The translations under genes were made by a program, and so were the position numbers. Source: Cellulosimicrobium protaetiae (lineage in GTDB: Bacteria; Actinomycetota; Actinomycetes; Actinomycetales; Cellulomonadaceae). From it: 64,000 bases of DNA. Below the pieces are notes generated by a model that was not told the DNA's origin, made no database searches, and saw only the letters and a list, made by a program, of their open reading frames with translations. The stretch covers positions 868,001 to 932,000 of the forward strand of contig NZ_CP052757.1 of assembly GCF_009708005.2 (NCBI RefSeq), in the 5' to 3' direction. Positions 1 to 8,734 of the stretch are shown piece after piece; positions within the stretch are counted from its first letter, which is position 1; every line of letters starts with the position of its first letter.

Positions 1-2
1 TG

Positions 3-668
3 ACGATCGGCGCGGCGCAGGCCGAGCGGATCGCCGCGGCGGACGTCGTGCTCGCGCAGCTCGAGATCCCGCTCGACGTCGTGCGCGCCGCCGCGGCGGC
101 GCGCCGCCCCGGCGCGCTGATGGTGCTCAACGCCGCGCCGTCGCGCGGCCTGCCCGACGACGTGTGGGACACGATCGACGTCCTCGTCGTCAACGAGCAC
201 GAGGCCGCCGACCTCGCGGGCGTCCTACGTGCGGGCGCGTCTCCCGGTGACGCAGGATCGGCCGACTCGCTGGACAACGACGGCGCGCCGGGCGCTCCGG
301 GTCCCGAAGAGGCGAGGGCGCACGAGAACGACCCGAGCGGCCTCGCGAGTCTCCTGCTCCTGCGCGTCCCTGCCGTCGTCGTGACGCTCGGCGGCCGGGG
401 CAGCCTCGTGGCCGAGCGCCTGCCCGGCGGAAAGCTGCTCACCGACGTCTCGGCGATCGCTGTGGAGGCCGTCGACACGACCGGCGCGGGCGACACGTTC
501 TGCGGCGTCCTCGCCGCTGCCCTCGCGCGCGGCGCGGACCTGCCCGACGCCGCGCGCCTCGCCGCCGCCGCGGGCGCGCTCGCGGTGACCCGGCCCGGGG
601 CGCAGGACGCCGTGCCCGACGCGGCGGACGTCGTCGCGCTCGCGCACCGGGCCGAGGGCCTCACCTGA
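3..668 (+). CDS. PfkB-family sugar kinase, C-terminal part (5' end outside window)
   Basis: The reading frame is open from base 3, so the N-terminus lies outside the window. The C-terminal half carries the PfkB/ribokinase signature DTTGAGDTF (about bases 472-500), where the Asp is the catalytic base and GAGD forms the anion hole. NEHEA, upstream, is also typical of ribokinases. The family phosphorylates sugars or nucleosides with ATP in the cytoplasm; the substrate cannot be read. An acidic, Gly/Pro-rich stretch of about 40 residues (bases 225-345), between the NEHEA strand and the VVTLGG strand, looks like an inserted surface loop. The gene is followed after 61 bp by a same-strand gene with a good RBS, so it probably belongs to the same catabolic operon. 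Confidence 0.88.
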   Translation, partial: TIGAAQAERIAAADVVLAQLEIPLDVVRAAAAARRPGALMVLNAAPSRGLPDDVWDTIDVLVVNEHEAADLAGVLRAGASPGDAGSADSLDNDGAPGAPGPEEARAHENDPSGLASLLLLRVPAVVVTLGGRGSLVAERLPGGKLLTDVSAIAVEAVDTTGAGDTFCGVLAAALARGADLPDAARLAAAAGALAVTRPGAQDAVPDAADVVALAHRAEGLT

Positions 669-729
669 CCGACCTGAGCCACTTCGCAGCACGACCGAGC
701 GCGGGCCCGCCCGCCGAGGGAAAGGCACC

Positions 730-2862
730 ATGACGTACACGTTCGACCCGCTCGTCCCGCGACCGATCGACAAGCCGACCGAGGTCGCGCTCGACGGGGC
801 GTTCACGCCCGAGCAGTCCCTCGCGCTCGACGAGGCGAAGATCTTCGTCGGCCCGGCCGACCCCGCCCACCGCCCCGCGTGGCGCGAGCGGCTCGCCGCC
901 TGGCGCGACGACGCGCGCCGCCGGCACGGGTACACGGGCGCGGCGTACGACCGCCCGGAGGCGACGTGGGCCGCGGGCTGCTCGACGGTCGCGCAGGTGT
1001 GGCTCTGGGACGAGCTGCTGTACTCGTTCGACGAGCACCGGTTCACGCCCGAGCGGTTCCTCGCGGACGCGCGCGAGCGGTTCGGCGGCCTCGACGCGGT
1101 GGTCCTGTGGCACGCGTACCCCGTCATCGGGATCGACGACCGCAACCAGTGGGACTTCTACCGGGACGTCCCGGGGATCGTCGACCTCGTGCAGACGTTC
1201 CACGACGCGGGCCTGCACGTGTTCGTCGACTACAACCCGTGGGACGTCGGCACGCGCCGCGGCGACGACGACCTCACCGAGCTCGCCGCCGTCGTGCGCG
1301 ACCTCGGCGCCGACGGCGTCTTCCTCGACACCCTGAAGAAGGCCGAGCCGGAGCTCGTCGCGCGGCTCGAGGCGGCGCGTCCCGGCATCGTCCTGGAGGG
1401 CGAGTCCAAGCTGCCGGTCGAGCGCATCGAGGACCACTCGTCGTCGTGGGCGCAGTTCTTCGCCGACTCGCCCGTGCCCGGCGTGCTGCGCGCGCACTGG
1501 TACGAGCGCCGGCACATGCAGCACCACGTGCGCCGCTGGCACCGCGACCACTCCGAGGAGCTCCAGTCCGCGTGGCTCAACGGCGTGGGCGTCATGGTGT
1601 GGGAGGTCGTGTTCGGCGTCTGGGTCGGCTGGTCGCCGCGCGACGCCGCGACGGTCAAGCGCCTGGTCACGGTGCAGCGCGCGGCGCGGCCGCTGCTGCT
1701 CGACGGCGAGTGGACGCCGCTCGCCGAGCTCGCCCCCGAGGCCGAGGCGGCAGGCGTGTACGCGTCGCGCTGGGAGCTCGACGGCACCACCCTGTGGACG
1801 CTGGTGAACCGCGGCGACTCGGACTACGACGGCCCGCTGCTCCCGGCCGACCAGCCCTCCCGTCGAACCCTGGGTCCCTCCCCAGCCGGGGCGGTCGGTG
1901 GGGAAGAGCCCCGGGCTCGGCGCGACGTGCGGGTGCCGGGGCGGGGGGTCGCCGCGGTGCTGCACGTGGCCGACGGCGCCGGTGAGCCCGACTGGCTGCC
2001 GCACCTGCGCGACGTCGTCGCCTCGCTCGACGAGTCCGCGCCCCACGACCCCGACGCGCGGTTCCCGTACCGGATCGCGCGACGGCTCGCATCGGGCGGC
2101 GACGTCGGGCTGGGGACGGCCGGGGTGACGGACCGGACCGGGCCGAGCGCCGCCGTCGGGCAGGGCGGGACCGCGGCGACGGGCGCGCCCGAGCCAGGCG
2201 CCGTCGTCGTCCCCGCGGGGCCGTACGTGCTGACGGTGCGGTACCGGGCGCGCGAGACGGGCATGTACCAGGGCGCGCCGTACGTCGACGAGTGGAAGCC
2301 GCTGCCGCCGCGCCTGCACGACGCGCGGACCCTCCAGCGCGACGGCGAGCTCGCCGCGCCGGTCGCGGTCGGGGGCGACGTGACCAACGCGGAGTTCGCG
2401 GAGTTCCTCGCCGCCACCGGGTACGCGCCCGCGGTCGCGCACCGCTTCCTCGCGCACTGGCCGGACGGGCGTCCCACTCCGGGCACGGAGGACGAGCCCG
2501 TGACGTTCGTCGACCTCGACGACGCACGTGCGTACTGCGCGTGGCGCGGCGGGCGCCTGCCCACCGAGGACGAGTGGCAGCTCGCGGCCGAGCAGCCCGG
2601 CTGGACGCGCCGCGAGCCTGCCGTGTGGAGCTGGACGGGCTCCGAGCACTCCGACGGCCGCACGCGGTTCGTCATGCTCAAGGGCGGCAGCGACTACCGC
2701 GCCGACGGCTCCGACTGGTACGTCGAGGGCGGGCGCCACGCCCCGGACTACGCGGTCAAGCTCCTCGTCCCCGGCCTGGGGCTCGCGCGCGGCGCGACCG
2801 TCGGGTTCCGCTGCGCGTGGGACCTCGCCGCCGACCAGCCCGCCGAGGAGGTGACGGCATGA
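730..2862 (+). CDS. Glycoside-hydrolase-like protein with C-terminal SUMF1/FGE-type domain
   Basis: 710 residues, ATG start with GAGGGAAAGG eight bases upstream. Residues 1-370 look like a TIM-barrel carbohydrate enzyme: repeated beta-strand/acid patterns such as VVLWHAYP, VFVDYNPWDVG and GADGVFLDT. I could not assign a GH family. Residues about 540-710 are a formylglycine-generating-enzyme/SUMF1-like fold (VTNAEFAEFLAATGY, AYCAWRGGRLPTEDEW, LKGGSDY, final GFRCAWD). SUMF1-like domains often serve as sugar- or protein-binding C-type-lectin-like folds when catalysis is lost; that role here is inference. A poorly conserved Pro/Gly-rich stretch (bases 1855-1925) separates the parts. No signal peptide is visible, so it is probably cytoplasmic. 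Its stop overlaps the next start (ATGA), implying translational coupling. Confidence 0.75.
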   Translation: MTYTFDPLVPRPIDKPTEVALDGAFTPEQSLALDEAKIFVGPADPAHRPAWRERLAAWRDDARRRHGYTGAAYDRPEATWAAGCSTVAQVWLWDELLYSFDEHRFTPERFLADARERFGGLDAVVLWHAYPVIGIDDRNQWDFYRDVPGIVDLVQTFHDAGLHVFVDYNPWDVGTRRGDDDLTELAAVVRDLGADGVFLDTLKKAEPELVARLEAARPGIVLEGESKLPVERIEDHSSSWAQFFADSPVPGVLRAHWYERRHMQHHVRRWHRDHSEELQSAWLNGVGVMVWEVVFGVWVGWSPRDAATVKRLVTVQRAARPLLLDGEWTPLAELAPEAEAAGVYASRWELDGTTLWTLVNRGDSDYDGPLLPADQPSRRTLGPSPAGAVGGEEPRARRDVRVPGRGVAAVLHVADGAGEPDWLPHLRDVVASLDESAPHDPDARFPYRIARRLASGGDVGLGTAGVTDRTGPSAAVGQGGTAATGAPEPGAVVVPAGPYVLTVRYRARETGMYQGAPYVDEWKPLPPRLHDARTLQRDGELAAPVAVGGDVTNAEFAEFLAATGYAPAVAHRFLAHWPDGRPTPGTEDEPVTFVDLDDARAYCAWRGGRLPTEDEWQLAAEQPGWTRREPAVWSWTGSEHSDGRTRFVMLKGGSDYRADGSDWYVEGGRHAPDYAVKLLVPGLGLARGATVGFRCAWDLAADQPAEEVTA

Positions 2863-4079
2863 CGGACGCACCGCGCGTCTCGCGCGACCCCGCCGCGGGC
2901 GCGCTCGCGGGCCTGCGCGTCGTGGACGCCTCGACGCTGTTCGCCGGGCCCATGGCGGCGATGCACCTCGGCGACCTGGGCGCCGACGTCGTCAAGGTCG
3001 AGCACCCGACCAAGCCCGACCCGTCGCGCACGCACGGCGCCGCGAAGGACGGCGTGAACCTGTGGTGGAAGACGCTCGGGCGCAACAAGCGCACCGTCAC
3101 GGTGAACCTCGGGAGCGACGGCGGCCGCGAGGTGTTCCTCGCGCTCGTCGCCGAGGCGGACGTCGTCGTCGAGAACTTCCGGCCCGGCACGCTCGAGCGC
3201 TGGGGCCTCGGCTACGACGAGCTGTCCGCGCGCAACCCGCGGCTCGTGCTCGCGCGCGTGAGCGGGTTCGGGCAGGTCGGGCCGTACCGCACCCGCCCCG
3301 GGTTCGGCACGCTCGCCGAGGCGATGAGCGGGTTCGCCGCGATGACCGGCGAGCCCGACGGCCCGCCGACCCTCCCGCCGTTCGGGCTCGCCGACGGCGT
3401 CGCGTCGCTCGCGACCGCGTTCGCCGTCATGGTCGCGCTGTCCACGCGCGAGCGCACCGGGCACGGGCAGGTCGTCGACACGGCGATCATCGAGCCCATC
3501 CTCGCGATGCTCGGGCCGCAGATCACGCGCTGGGACCAGCTCCGCACCGTGCAGCCGCGCACCGGCAACCGGTCCGCGAACAACGCGCCGCGCAACACCT
3601 ATCGCACGCGCGACGGGCAGTGGGTCGCGGTGTCGACGTCGGCGCAGTCCATCGCCGAGCGCGTCCTGCGCCTCGTGGGTCGCCCCGAGCTCGTCGACGA
3701 GCCCTGGTTTGCGAGCGGCGTCGAGCGCGCGCAGCACGCCGACCTGCTCGACGAGGCCGTCGGCGGCTGGATCGCGCAGCGCACGCGCGACGAGGTCGTC
3801 GCCGCGTTCGAGGAGGCCCAGGCCGCCGTCGCGCCGATCTACGACGCCCAGGACATCGTCGACGACCCGCAGTTCCGCGCGCTCGGCACGATCCACGAGA
3901 TCGAGGACCCCGAGCTCGGGCCGATGCTCATGCAGGGCCCGCTGTTCCGGATGTCCGAGAACGACGGCGTCATCCGCTTCACCGGCCGCGCGCACGGCGC
4001 CGACACCGACGCCGTGCTCGGCGAGCTCGGCTTCTCGACCGAGCGCGTCGCGGAGCTCCGGGCGGAGGGGGCGGTATGA
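2859..4079 (+). CDS. CaiB/BaiF family III acyl-CoA transferase
   Basis: 406 residues. The ATG overlaps the preceding stop. The N-terminus LRVVDASTLFAGPMAAMHLG and DLGADVVKVEHP, then NLGSDGGREVF and VVENFRPGTLERWGL, are classic for family III CoA-transferases, which move CoA between carboxylic acids through an aspartyl-CoA intermediate. Asp179 in PFGLADGVAS fits the catalytic Asp position. Length is normal for the family (about 400). The next gene, a CitE-like lyase, overlaps by ATGA. A CoA-transferase paired with a C-C lyase suggests activation and cleavage of a small dicarboxylic or hydroxy acid (for example a malate- or citramalate-like substrate); the substrate is inference. Confidence 0.9.
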   Translation: MTDAPRVSRDPAAGALAGLRVVDASTLFAGPMAAMHLGDLGADVVKVEHPTKPDPSRTHGAAKDGVNLWWKTLGRNKRTVTVNLGSDGGREVFLALVAEADVVVENFRPGTLERWGLGYDELSARNPRLVLARVSGFGQVGPYRTRPGFGTLAEAMSGFAAMTGEPDGPPTLPPFGLADGVASLATAFAVMVALSTRERTGHGQVVDTAIIEPILAMLGPQITRWDQLRTVQPRTGNRSANNAPRNTYRTRDGQWVAVSTSAQSIAERVLRLVGRPELVDEPWFASGVERAQHADLLDEAVGGWIAQRTRDEVVAAFEEAQAAVAPIYDAQDIVDDPQFRALGTIHEIEDPELGPMLMQGPLFRMSENDGVIRFTGRAHGADTDAVLGELGFSTERVAELRAEGAV

Positions 4080-4939
4080 CGGGCCGGGACGACCGGTCGG
4101 GCGGCGCGCCGCCGCTGACGCTGCTGTACGTGCCCGCGGACCGGCCGGACCGGGTCGCGAAGGCGCTCGCGTCCGCGGCCGACGTCGTGCTCGTCGACCT
4201 CGAGGACGCCGTCGCGCCGGCGCGCAAGGACGAGGCGCGGGCGCACGCCGTCGCGCTGCTCGACGACGCGGCGGCCGCGCGCGGGGTCCAGGTGCGGATC
4301 AACCACCCGGCGACGCCGTGGCACGCCGACGACGTCGCAGCCCTCGCCGGGCTGCCGCTCGCCGTCGGGGCGCGCGTGCCGAAGGTCGAGTCCGCCGACG
4401 AGGTGCGGGTGCTCGCGGCGGCGCTCCCGGGGCGGGCGCTGCACCTGCTGGTCGAGTCGGCGCTCGGCGTCGAGCGGGCGTTCGAGCTCACCACGGCGTC
4501 GCCGCAGGTCGCGTCGCTCGGGCTCGGCGAGGCGGACCTCCGCTCCGACCTGCGGGTCGACGACGAGGCGGGGCTCGCGTGGGCACGGAGCCGGGTCGTC
4601 GTGGCTGCCCGGGCGGCGGGGCTGCCCTCGCCCGCGATGTCCGCGTACACGCACGTGCGCGACCTCGACGGGCTCGCCGCGTCGTGCCGCGTCGGTCGCG
4701 CGCTCGGGTTCTGCGGCCGCACCGCGATCCACCCGCGCCAGCTCGACACGATCCGCGACGCGTTCCTCCCGACCCCGGACGAGGTGGACCGCGCGCGCGA
4801 GGTCGTCGAGCGCGTGGGCGACGCCGCGGCGTCGGGCACGGGCGTCGTCGCGCTCGCGGACGGCACGTTCCTCGACGTCGCGATGGTCGAGCGAGCCCGC
4901 ACGGTCCTCGCGCTCGCGGCGCAACACCCCGCCGGGTAG
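4076..4939 (+). CDS. HpcH/HpaI-family (CitE-like) acyl-CoA lyase
   Basis: 287 residues, starting in an ATGA overlap with the CoA-transferase. Motifs follow the CitE/MclA type: LLYVPADRPDRVAKAL, VVLVDLEDAVAP (metal/CoA region with Glu-Asp), VRINHPATPW, RVPKVESADEV, LLVESALGV, GLGEADLRSDL, and GFCGRTAIHPRQLDTI near the C-terminus. The family cleaves or forms C-C bonds in beta-hydroxyacyl-CoA thioesters (citryl-, malyl-, citramalyl-CoA) with Mg2+. The coupled CoA-transferase upstream would supply the thioester. It is the last gene of the operon; a palindromic element follows at 4971-5023. Confidence 0.88.
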   Translation: MTGRDDRSGGAPPLTLLYVPADRPDRVAKALASAADVVLVDLEDAVAPARKDEARAHAVALLDDAAAARGVQVRINHPATPWHADDVAALAGLPLAVGARVPKVESADEVRVLAAALPGRALHLLVESALGVERAFELTTASPQVASLGLGEADLRSDLRVDDEAGLAWARSRVVVAARAAGLPSPAMSAYTHVRDLDGLAASCRVGRALGFCGRTAIHPRQLDTIRDAFLPTPDEVDRAREVVERVGDAAASGTGVVALADGTFLDVAMVERARTVLALAAQHPAG

Positions 4940-4970
4940 TGCCCGGCAGAGCACGACCCTGCCCGCGGTC

Positions 4971-5023
4971 GAGCACGACTTGAAGGTCGCTGTCGGCCCG
5001 ATCACGACCCTCAGGTCGTGCTC
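4971..5023. repeat. Dispersed palindromic element, copy A (possible terminator)
   Basis: Left arm 4971-4989 and right arm 5005-5023 pair at 17 of 19 positions around a 15-base loop. It begins GAGCACGAC and ends GTCGTGCTC. A second GAGCACGAC half-unit precedes it (about 4949-4957). It lies just 3' of the lyase gene and 52 bp before the next gene, so it could end the operon. The same core recurs at 7697, 8661 and 34191. Confidence 0.75.
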
Positions 5024-5074
5024 GGCGGGCGGGGGAGGGGGCAGCACATCACCGGATCTCGACGAGGAGACACG

Positions 5075-7660
5075 ATGGACGCAGCACCACGAGACGTCGC
5101 ACCACGAGGTACCGCGCCGCGCGACGCGGCACCACGGCCGGGCCGACGGCCCGGGACGACGGCGGTCGGGACCGCGCTGGCCCTCGCCGTCGGGCTGGGC
5201 GGGCTGGGGCTCGCGCTGCCCGCGACGGCCGCGGAGCAGGGCACGGTCGAGCCGGGGCGGGTCGCCGACTCCGCGGCCGGGCCGATCGACTACACGGTCT
5301 ACCTGCCGCCCGGCTACGACGACGCCGAGCAGGAGTACCCGACGCTCTACCTGCTGCACGGGCGGGGCGACACGCAGGCCGCGTGGCAGCAGGTCACGGG
5401 CGACCTGGACGAGCTCATCGGGGCGGGGGAGATCCAGCCGATGGTCGTCGTCATGCCCGACGCACCGTGGAACGACCGCGGCTCCTGGTACACGGACTCG
5501 CCGTACACCGGGGACGCGACGGGCGCCGGTGCCGGCACGGCGGTCGAGACGGCGTTCACGCGCGACCTCGTCGCGCACGTCGACGCCACGTACCGGACGG
5601 TCGAGGACAGGGAGGCGCGCGCCGTCGGCGGCTACTCCATGGGCGGCGCGGGCGCGCTGCGGTTCACGCTCGCCCACCAGGACACGTTCTCCGCGGGCAT
5701 CGTGCTGAGCCCTGCGGTCTACGTGCCGCAGCCCCCCGCGGACTCGTCCGCGCGGGACTATGGCGCCTACGGCGTCGGCACGGCGCTCTTCGACGCCGAC
5801 CGGTACACCGAGCTGTCGTACCCGGCGTCCCTTGCGGCGCTCGACCCGGCGCTCTCGGTGCACCTGTTCGTCGCCGTCGGCGACGACGAGTGGGCCAACC
5901 CCGACCCCGCGGAGGCCACGCACGACATCGACTTCGAGTCCGCGCGCCTCTACAACCAGGCGCGTCGCGTGCCCGGCGTGACGGCCGAGCTGCGCGTGCT
6001 CGACGGCGGCCACGACTGGGACGTGTGGCGACCCGCGTTCCGCGAGGGGATCGTCGACGTCTCGGCGCGCCTGCGCACGACCCCCGCGACGCCGTGGGAC
6101 GCCGAGCTCGTCGGCTCCGCGGGTGACGACCGCGCGGGCGGCGTCACGGCCCTGCCCGACGGCGGCACCGCCGTCGCGCTGAACCTCGCCGGGGCGTGGG
6201 ACGGTTACGAGCCCGCGGGCGGGCTGGACGCGGTGGTCGTGCGGCGCGACGCCGCGGGCGCCGAGGTCTGGCGGCACGCGGTCGTGACGGGCGCGGACGA
6301 CCGGGCCTACGGCGTCGTGCCAGGCGCCGGCGGCGGCGTGCTCGTCGCCGGGTACACGCGCGGGGACCTCGACGGCGAGCACGCCGGGGCGTCACGCGAC
6401 GACGGGTTCGTCGCCGCCGTGACCGCCGACGGCGAGCGGGCCTGGACGCTGCAGACCGGCGACCCGGGGTCTGCCGACCGCTTCTACGCGGTCGCGTCCG
6501 TCGGCACGGGCGGCGCCTACGTCGCCGGGTACACGAGCGGTGCGGTCGGTGACGTCCCGAGCGCGGGGGACAAGGACGCGCTCCTGGGCCGGGTCTCCGC
6601 CGACGGCGAGCTGCTGTGGCTGCGCCAGGTGGGCGGCCCCGGCGAGGACAAGGCGCTCGCGGTCGCGGCGTCGCCCGACGGCGCGGTGTACGTGGGCGGG
6701 GTGTCGGGCGGCGGGATGCCCGGTGCCGAGCATGCCGGTGCGAACGACGGCTGGGTCGCGCGGTACGACGCCGACGGCGGGCAGGCGTGGCTGCGGGCCG
6801 TCGCGACGAGCGAGAACGACCAGGTCAACGGCCTCGTCGCGCGCTCGGACGGGTCGGTCGTCGCGGTCGGGCACACGCGCGGCGGGCTCGGCGAGGACGG
6901 CAACCTCGGGGACAACGACGTCGTGGTGCGGGCGTTCGACCCTGCGGGCGAGGTCCTGTGGACGACGCAGGTCGGCACGTCGACCGACGACCGCGGCGTC
7001 ACGGGCATCCTCGGCGCGGACGACGCCGTGCTCGTCGTCGGCACGACGTACGGCGCGCTGGGCACGGCCGTCGGCGGGGTGGACGTCGTGACGTTCCCCG
7101 TCGCGGCCGACGGCACCCCGGGCGAGGCGACGCAGACCGGCTCGCGCGAGCGCGACGGCGCCGACGAGTGGGACGACGCGAACCTGTTCGCGGCCCCGGC
7201 CCCGGCCTCCTTCGGTCCGGGCTCGGCCAACTCAGCCGACTCAGCCGACCCGGTCGGCTCGACCGGCGAGGGAGCCGCGTTGCTCACCGGGCTCACGTAC
7301 GGCGCCCCCGCGGGCACGACGAACGCGGGCGCTGCGGACGTGTTCGTCGCGCGCGTGGCGTGGGACGCCGTCGTGCCGGGCTCCGGCCCGGGCGAGCCGC
7401 CGGCGACCGTGACGGCCGAGGCGAGGTGCCTCGCCGGGAAGGCGTACGTCGCGGTGCGCGCGACGAGCACGGCCGTCGTGCCGGTCGACGTCGAGCTCGC
7501 CACGCCGTACGGCACGCGGCTCGTCGCGGACGTCGCCCCGGGCGCGAGCGCGTACCAGTCGTTCCCCGTCCGCGCCGCGACCGTCCCCGCAGGCGAGGCG
7601 ACCGTCACCGCGGAGGGCCGCACCGCCGTCGTCCCGTACGCGGCTCTCACCTGCCGCTGA
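5075..7660 (+). CDS. Secreted alpha/beta-hydrolase esterase with beta-propeller and Cys-paired C-terminal domain
   Basis: 861 residues from the ATG preceded by GAGGAGACAC. A longer open frame exists upstream, but it runs through the palindromic element. A Pro/Arg-rich head leads into a hydrophobic signal segment ending ALPATAA (about residue 52). Residues 60-330 are an esterase D/feruloyl-esterase-like hydrolase (DYTVYLPPGY, LYLLHGRGD, nucleophile Ser188 in GGYSMGG, C-terminal His in DGGHDW). Residues about 355-740 carry SBBP-like propeller repeats (VAGYTRGDL, VAGYTSGAV, VGHTRGGL, VVGTTYGAL). The last 85 residues (RCLAGKAYVAV ... LTCR) are an Ig-like domain bracketed by two cysteines that resembles the asparaginase C-terminus at 8735. 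Substrate unknown; a secreted polysaccharide-acting esterase is plausible. Confidence 0.82.
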   Translation: MDAAPRDVAPRGTAPRDAAPRPGRRPGTTAVGTALALAVGLGGLGLALPATAAEQGTVEPGRVADSAAGPIDYTVYLPPGYDDAEQEYPTLYLLHGRGDTQAAWQQVTGDLDELIGAGEIQPMVVVMPDAPWNDRGSWYTDSPYTGDATGAGAGTAVETAFTRDLVAHVDATYRTVEDREARAVGGYSMGGAGALRFTLAHQDTFSAGIVLSPAVYVPQPPADSSARDYGAYGVGTALFDADRYTELSYPASLAALDPALSVHLFVAVGDDEWANPDPAEATHDIDFESARLYNQARRVPGVTAELRVLDGGHDWDVWRPAFREGIVDVSARLRTTPATPWDAELVGSAGDDRAGGVTALPDGGTAVALNLAGAWDGYEPAGGLDAVVVRRDAAGAEVWRHAVVTGADDRAYGVVPGAGGGVLVAGYTRGDLDGEHAGASRDDGFVAAVTADGERAWTLQTGDPGSADRFYAVASVGTGGAYVAGYTSGAVGDVPSAGDKDALLGRVSADGELLWLRQVGGPGEDKALAVAASPDGAVYVGGVSGGGMPGAEHAGANDGWVARYDADGGQAWLRAVATSENDQVNGLVARSDGSVVAVGHTRGGLGEDGNLGDNDVVVRAFDPAGEVLWTTQVGTSTDDRGVTGILGADDAVLVVGTTYGALGTAVGGVDVVTFPVAADGTPGEATQTGSRERDGADEWDDANLFAAPAPASFGPGSANSADSADPVGSTGEGAALLTGLTYGAPAGTTNAGAADVFVARVAWDAVVPGSGPGEPPATVTAEARCLAGKAYVAVRATSTAVVPVDVELATPYGTRLVADVAPGASAYQSFPVRAATVPAGEATVTAEGRTAVVPYAALTCR

Positions 7661-7696
7661 CCGCAGCCGCTGCCGACCACGACCCTGCGCGCTGCC

Positions 7697-7749
7697 GAAC
7701 ACGACCTGGGGGTCGTTGTCCGGTCGACAACGACCCCCAGGTCGTGCTC
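7697..7749. repeat. Dispersed palindromic element, copy B, between convergent genes
   Basis: Arms 7697-7720 and 7726-7749 match at 23 of 24 bases around a 5-base loop, giving a very stable hairpin. It lies between the 3' ends of the esterase (+) and chitinase (-) genes, so it would work as a bidirectional terminator. It shares the GAACACGAC/GTCGTGCTC ends and the upstream half-unit with copies A and C. Confidence 0.8.
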
Positions 7750-7811
7750 GGCGCGGGGTGACGGGGCGGCGGGTGGCGGGGGCGACGACGTCGGGCGGGC
7801 GGCGGGGATGC

Positions 7812-8498
7812 TCAGCAGGTGAGGTGGTCGCCCGTCGTGGTGCCGACGATCTCGACGTAGTGGCGGAAGAGGCGGACGCGGTTGTTCATCTGGCGGGGGT
7901 TGCCGCCCTCGCACTCGAGCGGGCCGTTGATGGAGCGGATGGTCTCGGCGAAGCCGTGCTCGCCGACGATCGCGTCGTGGCACGTCATCGACGCGGTGCC
8001 GGGCTGCGTGTTCCAGTACCAGAGCGCGGTCTGCCACGCGACGGTCGGGTCCTGCTCGACGAGCCACGGGTCGGCCAGGAGGTCGATCCCGAGGGCCTCG
8101 CCGGCCGCCCGGTAGTTGAAGTTCCAGGAGAGCTGGAGCGGGCCGCGGCCGTAGTAGGCGTCCTGCCCGGCCGGGCACCCGTACGGCTGCGCGGGGTCGC
8201 AGTAGTGCGGGTAGTTCGCGGTGTTCACCTCGACGACGTGCACCAGCCCGTGCGTCTCGTGGCTCACGTTCGCGAGGAACGCCGCCGCCTCGCGCCGCGC
8301 GACCCGCTCACCGCCCGTCGTCGCGAACTCCGGGTACGCCGCCGTCGCCGCGACCAGGCCGGCGTAGGTGTAGAACGGGCTCCGCTCCGGGAACATCGCC
8401 TCGAACTGCTGCTCGGTCACGACGAACGTCGGCGAGCGGTCCGACGCCGGTGGCGAGGCGTGCGTCGTCGGGATGAGCGAGGGCGTCGGGTCGGCCAT
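7812..8498 (-). CDS. GH19 chitinase catalytic domain protein, no signal peptide
   Basis: 228 residues from an ATG with GAAGGGGAC upstream. The GH19 fold is clear: AFLANVSHETHGL with general acid Glu81, Glu90 as second acid, then YYGRGPLQLSWNFNYR, the family hallmark. GH19 enzymes hydrolyse chitin beta-1,4 links or act as endolysin-like muramidases. Length matches a lone catalytic domain. The N-terminus (MADPTPSLIPTTHASPP) has no hydrophobic signal and no chitin-binding domain, unusual for a bacterial chitinase. Either export is non-classical or it works after lysis or as a phage-type endolysin. Upstream extension in frame runs into the palindromic repeat and is not credible. Confidence 0.85.
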   Translation of the reverse strand: MADPTPSLIPTTHASPPASDRSPTFVVTEQQFEAMFPERSPFYTYAGLVAATAAYPEFATTGGERVARREAAAFLANVSHETHGLVHVVEVNTANYPHYCDPAQPYGCPAGQDAYYGRGPLQLSWNFNYRAAGEALGIDLLADPWLVEQDPTVAWQTALWYWNTQPGTASMTCHDAIVGEHGFAETIRSINGPLECEGGNPRQMNNRVRLFRHYVEIVGTTTGDHLTC

Positions 8499-8660
8499 GG
8501 GGTCCCCTTCGTCGGCGGCGGGCCGCGGCGTCGCGACCACGGTCCACCCTACGGGATTCGTGAGGACGCCTGCGTAAACCCGAAGGCCGGGAGGACCGAC
8601 CGTCGTACCGCCTGAGCGACACACCCTCCGCCCGCGCTCGACCACGACAGTGCCCGCATT

Positions 8661-8715
8661 CGAGCACGACATGAGGGTCGCTATCGACGCGATGACGACC
8701 CTCATGTCGTGCTCG
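8661..8715. repeat. Dispersed palindromic element, copy C
   Basis: Perfect 20-base inverted repeat, arms 8661-8680 and 8696-8715 with a 15-base loop. It lies between the chitinase 5' end and the 3' end of the asparaginase gene (both minus strand), so it most likely terminates the asparaginase transcript. The half-unit upstream (CCACGAC near 8642) is conserved with copies A and B. Confidence 0.8.
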
Positions 8716-8734
8716 GCGGGGTGTGGTCAGGAGG

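Noticed and set aside
3062-4075. Long in-frame extension upstream of the CitE-like lyase
   Set aside because: It overlaps the CoA-transferase completely and is Arg-rich; the ATGA overlap at 4076 is the natural start.
8499-8705. N-terminal extension of the chitinase to 8705
   Set aside because: The extension is encoded by the dispersed palindrome and has no RBS; ATG 8498 has a good one.
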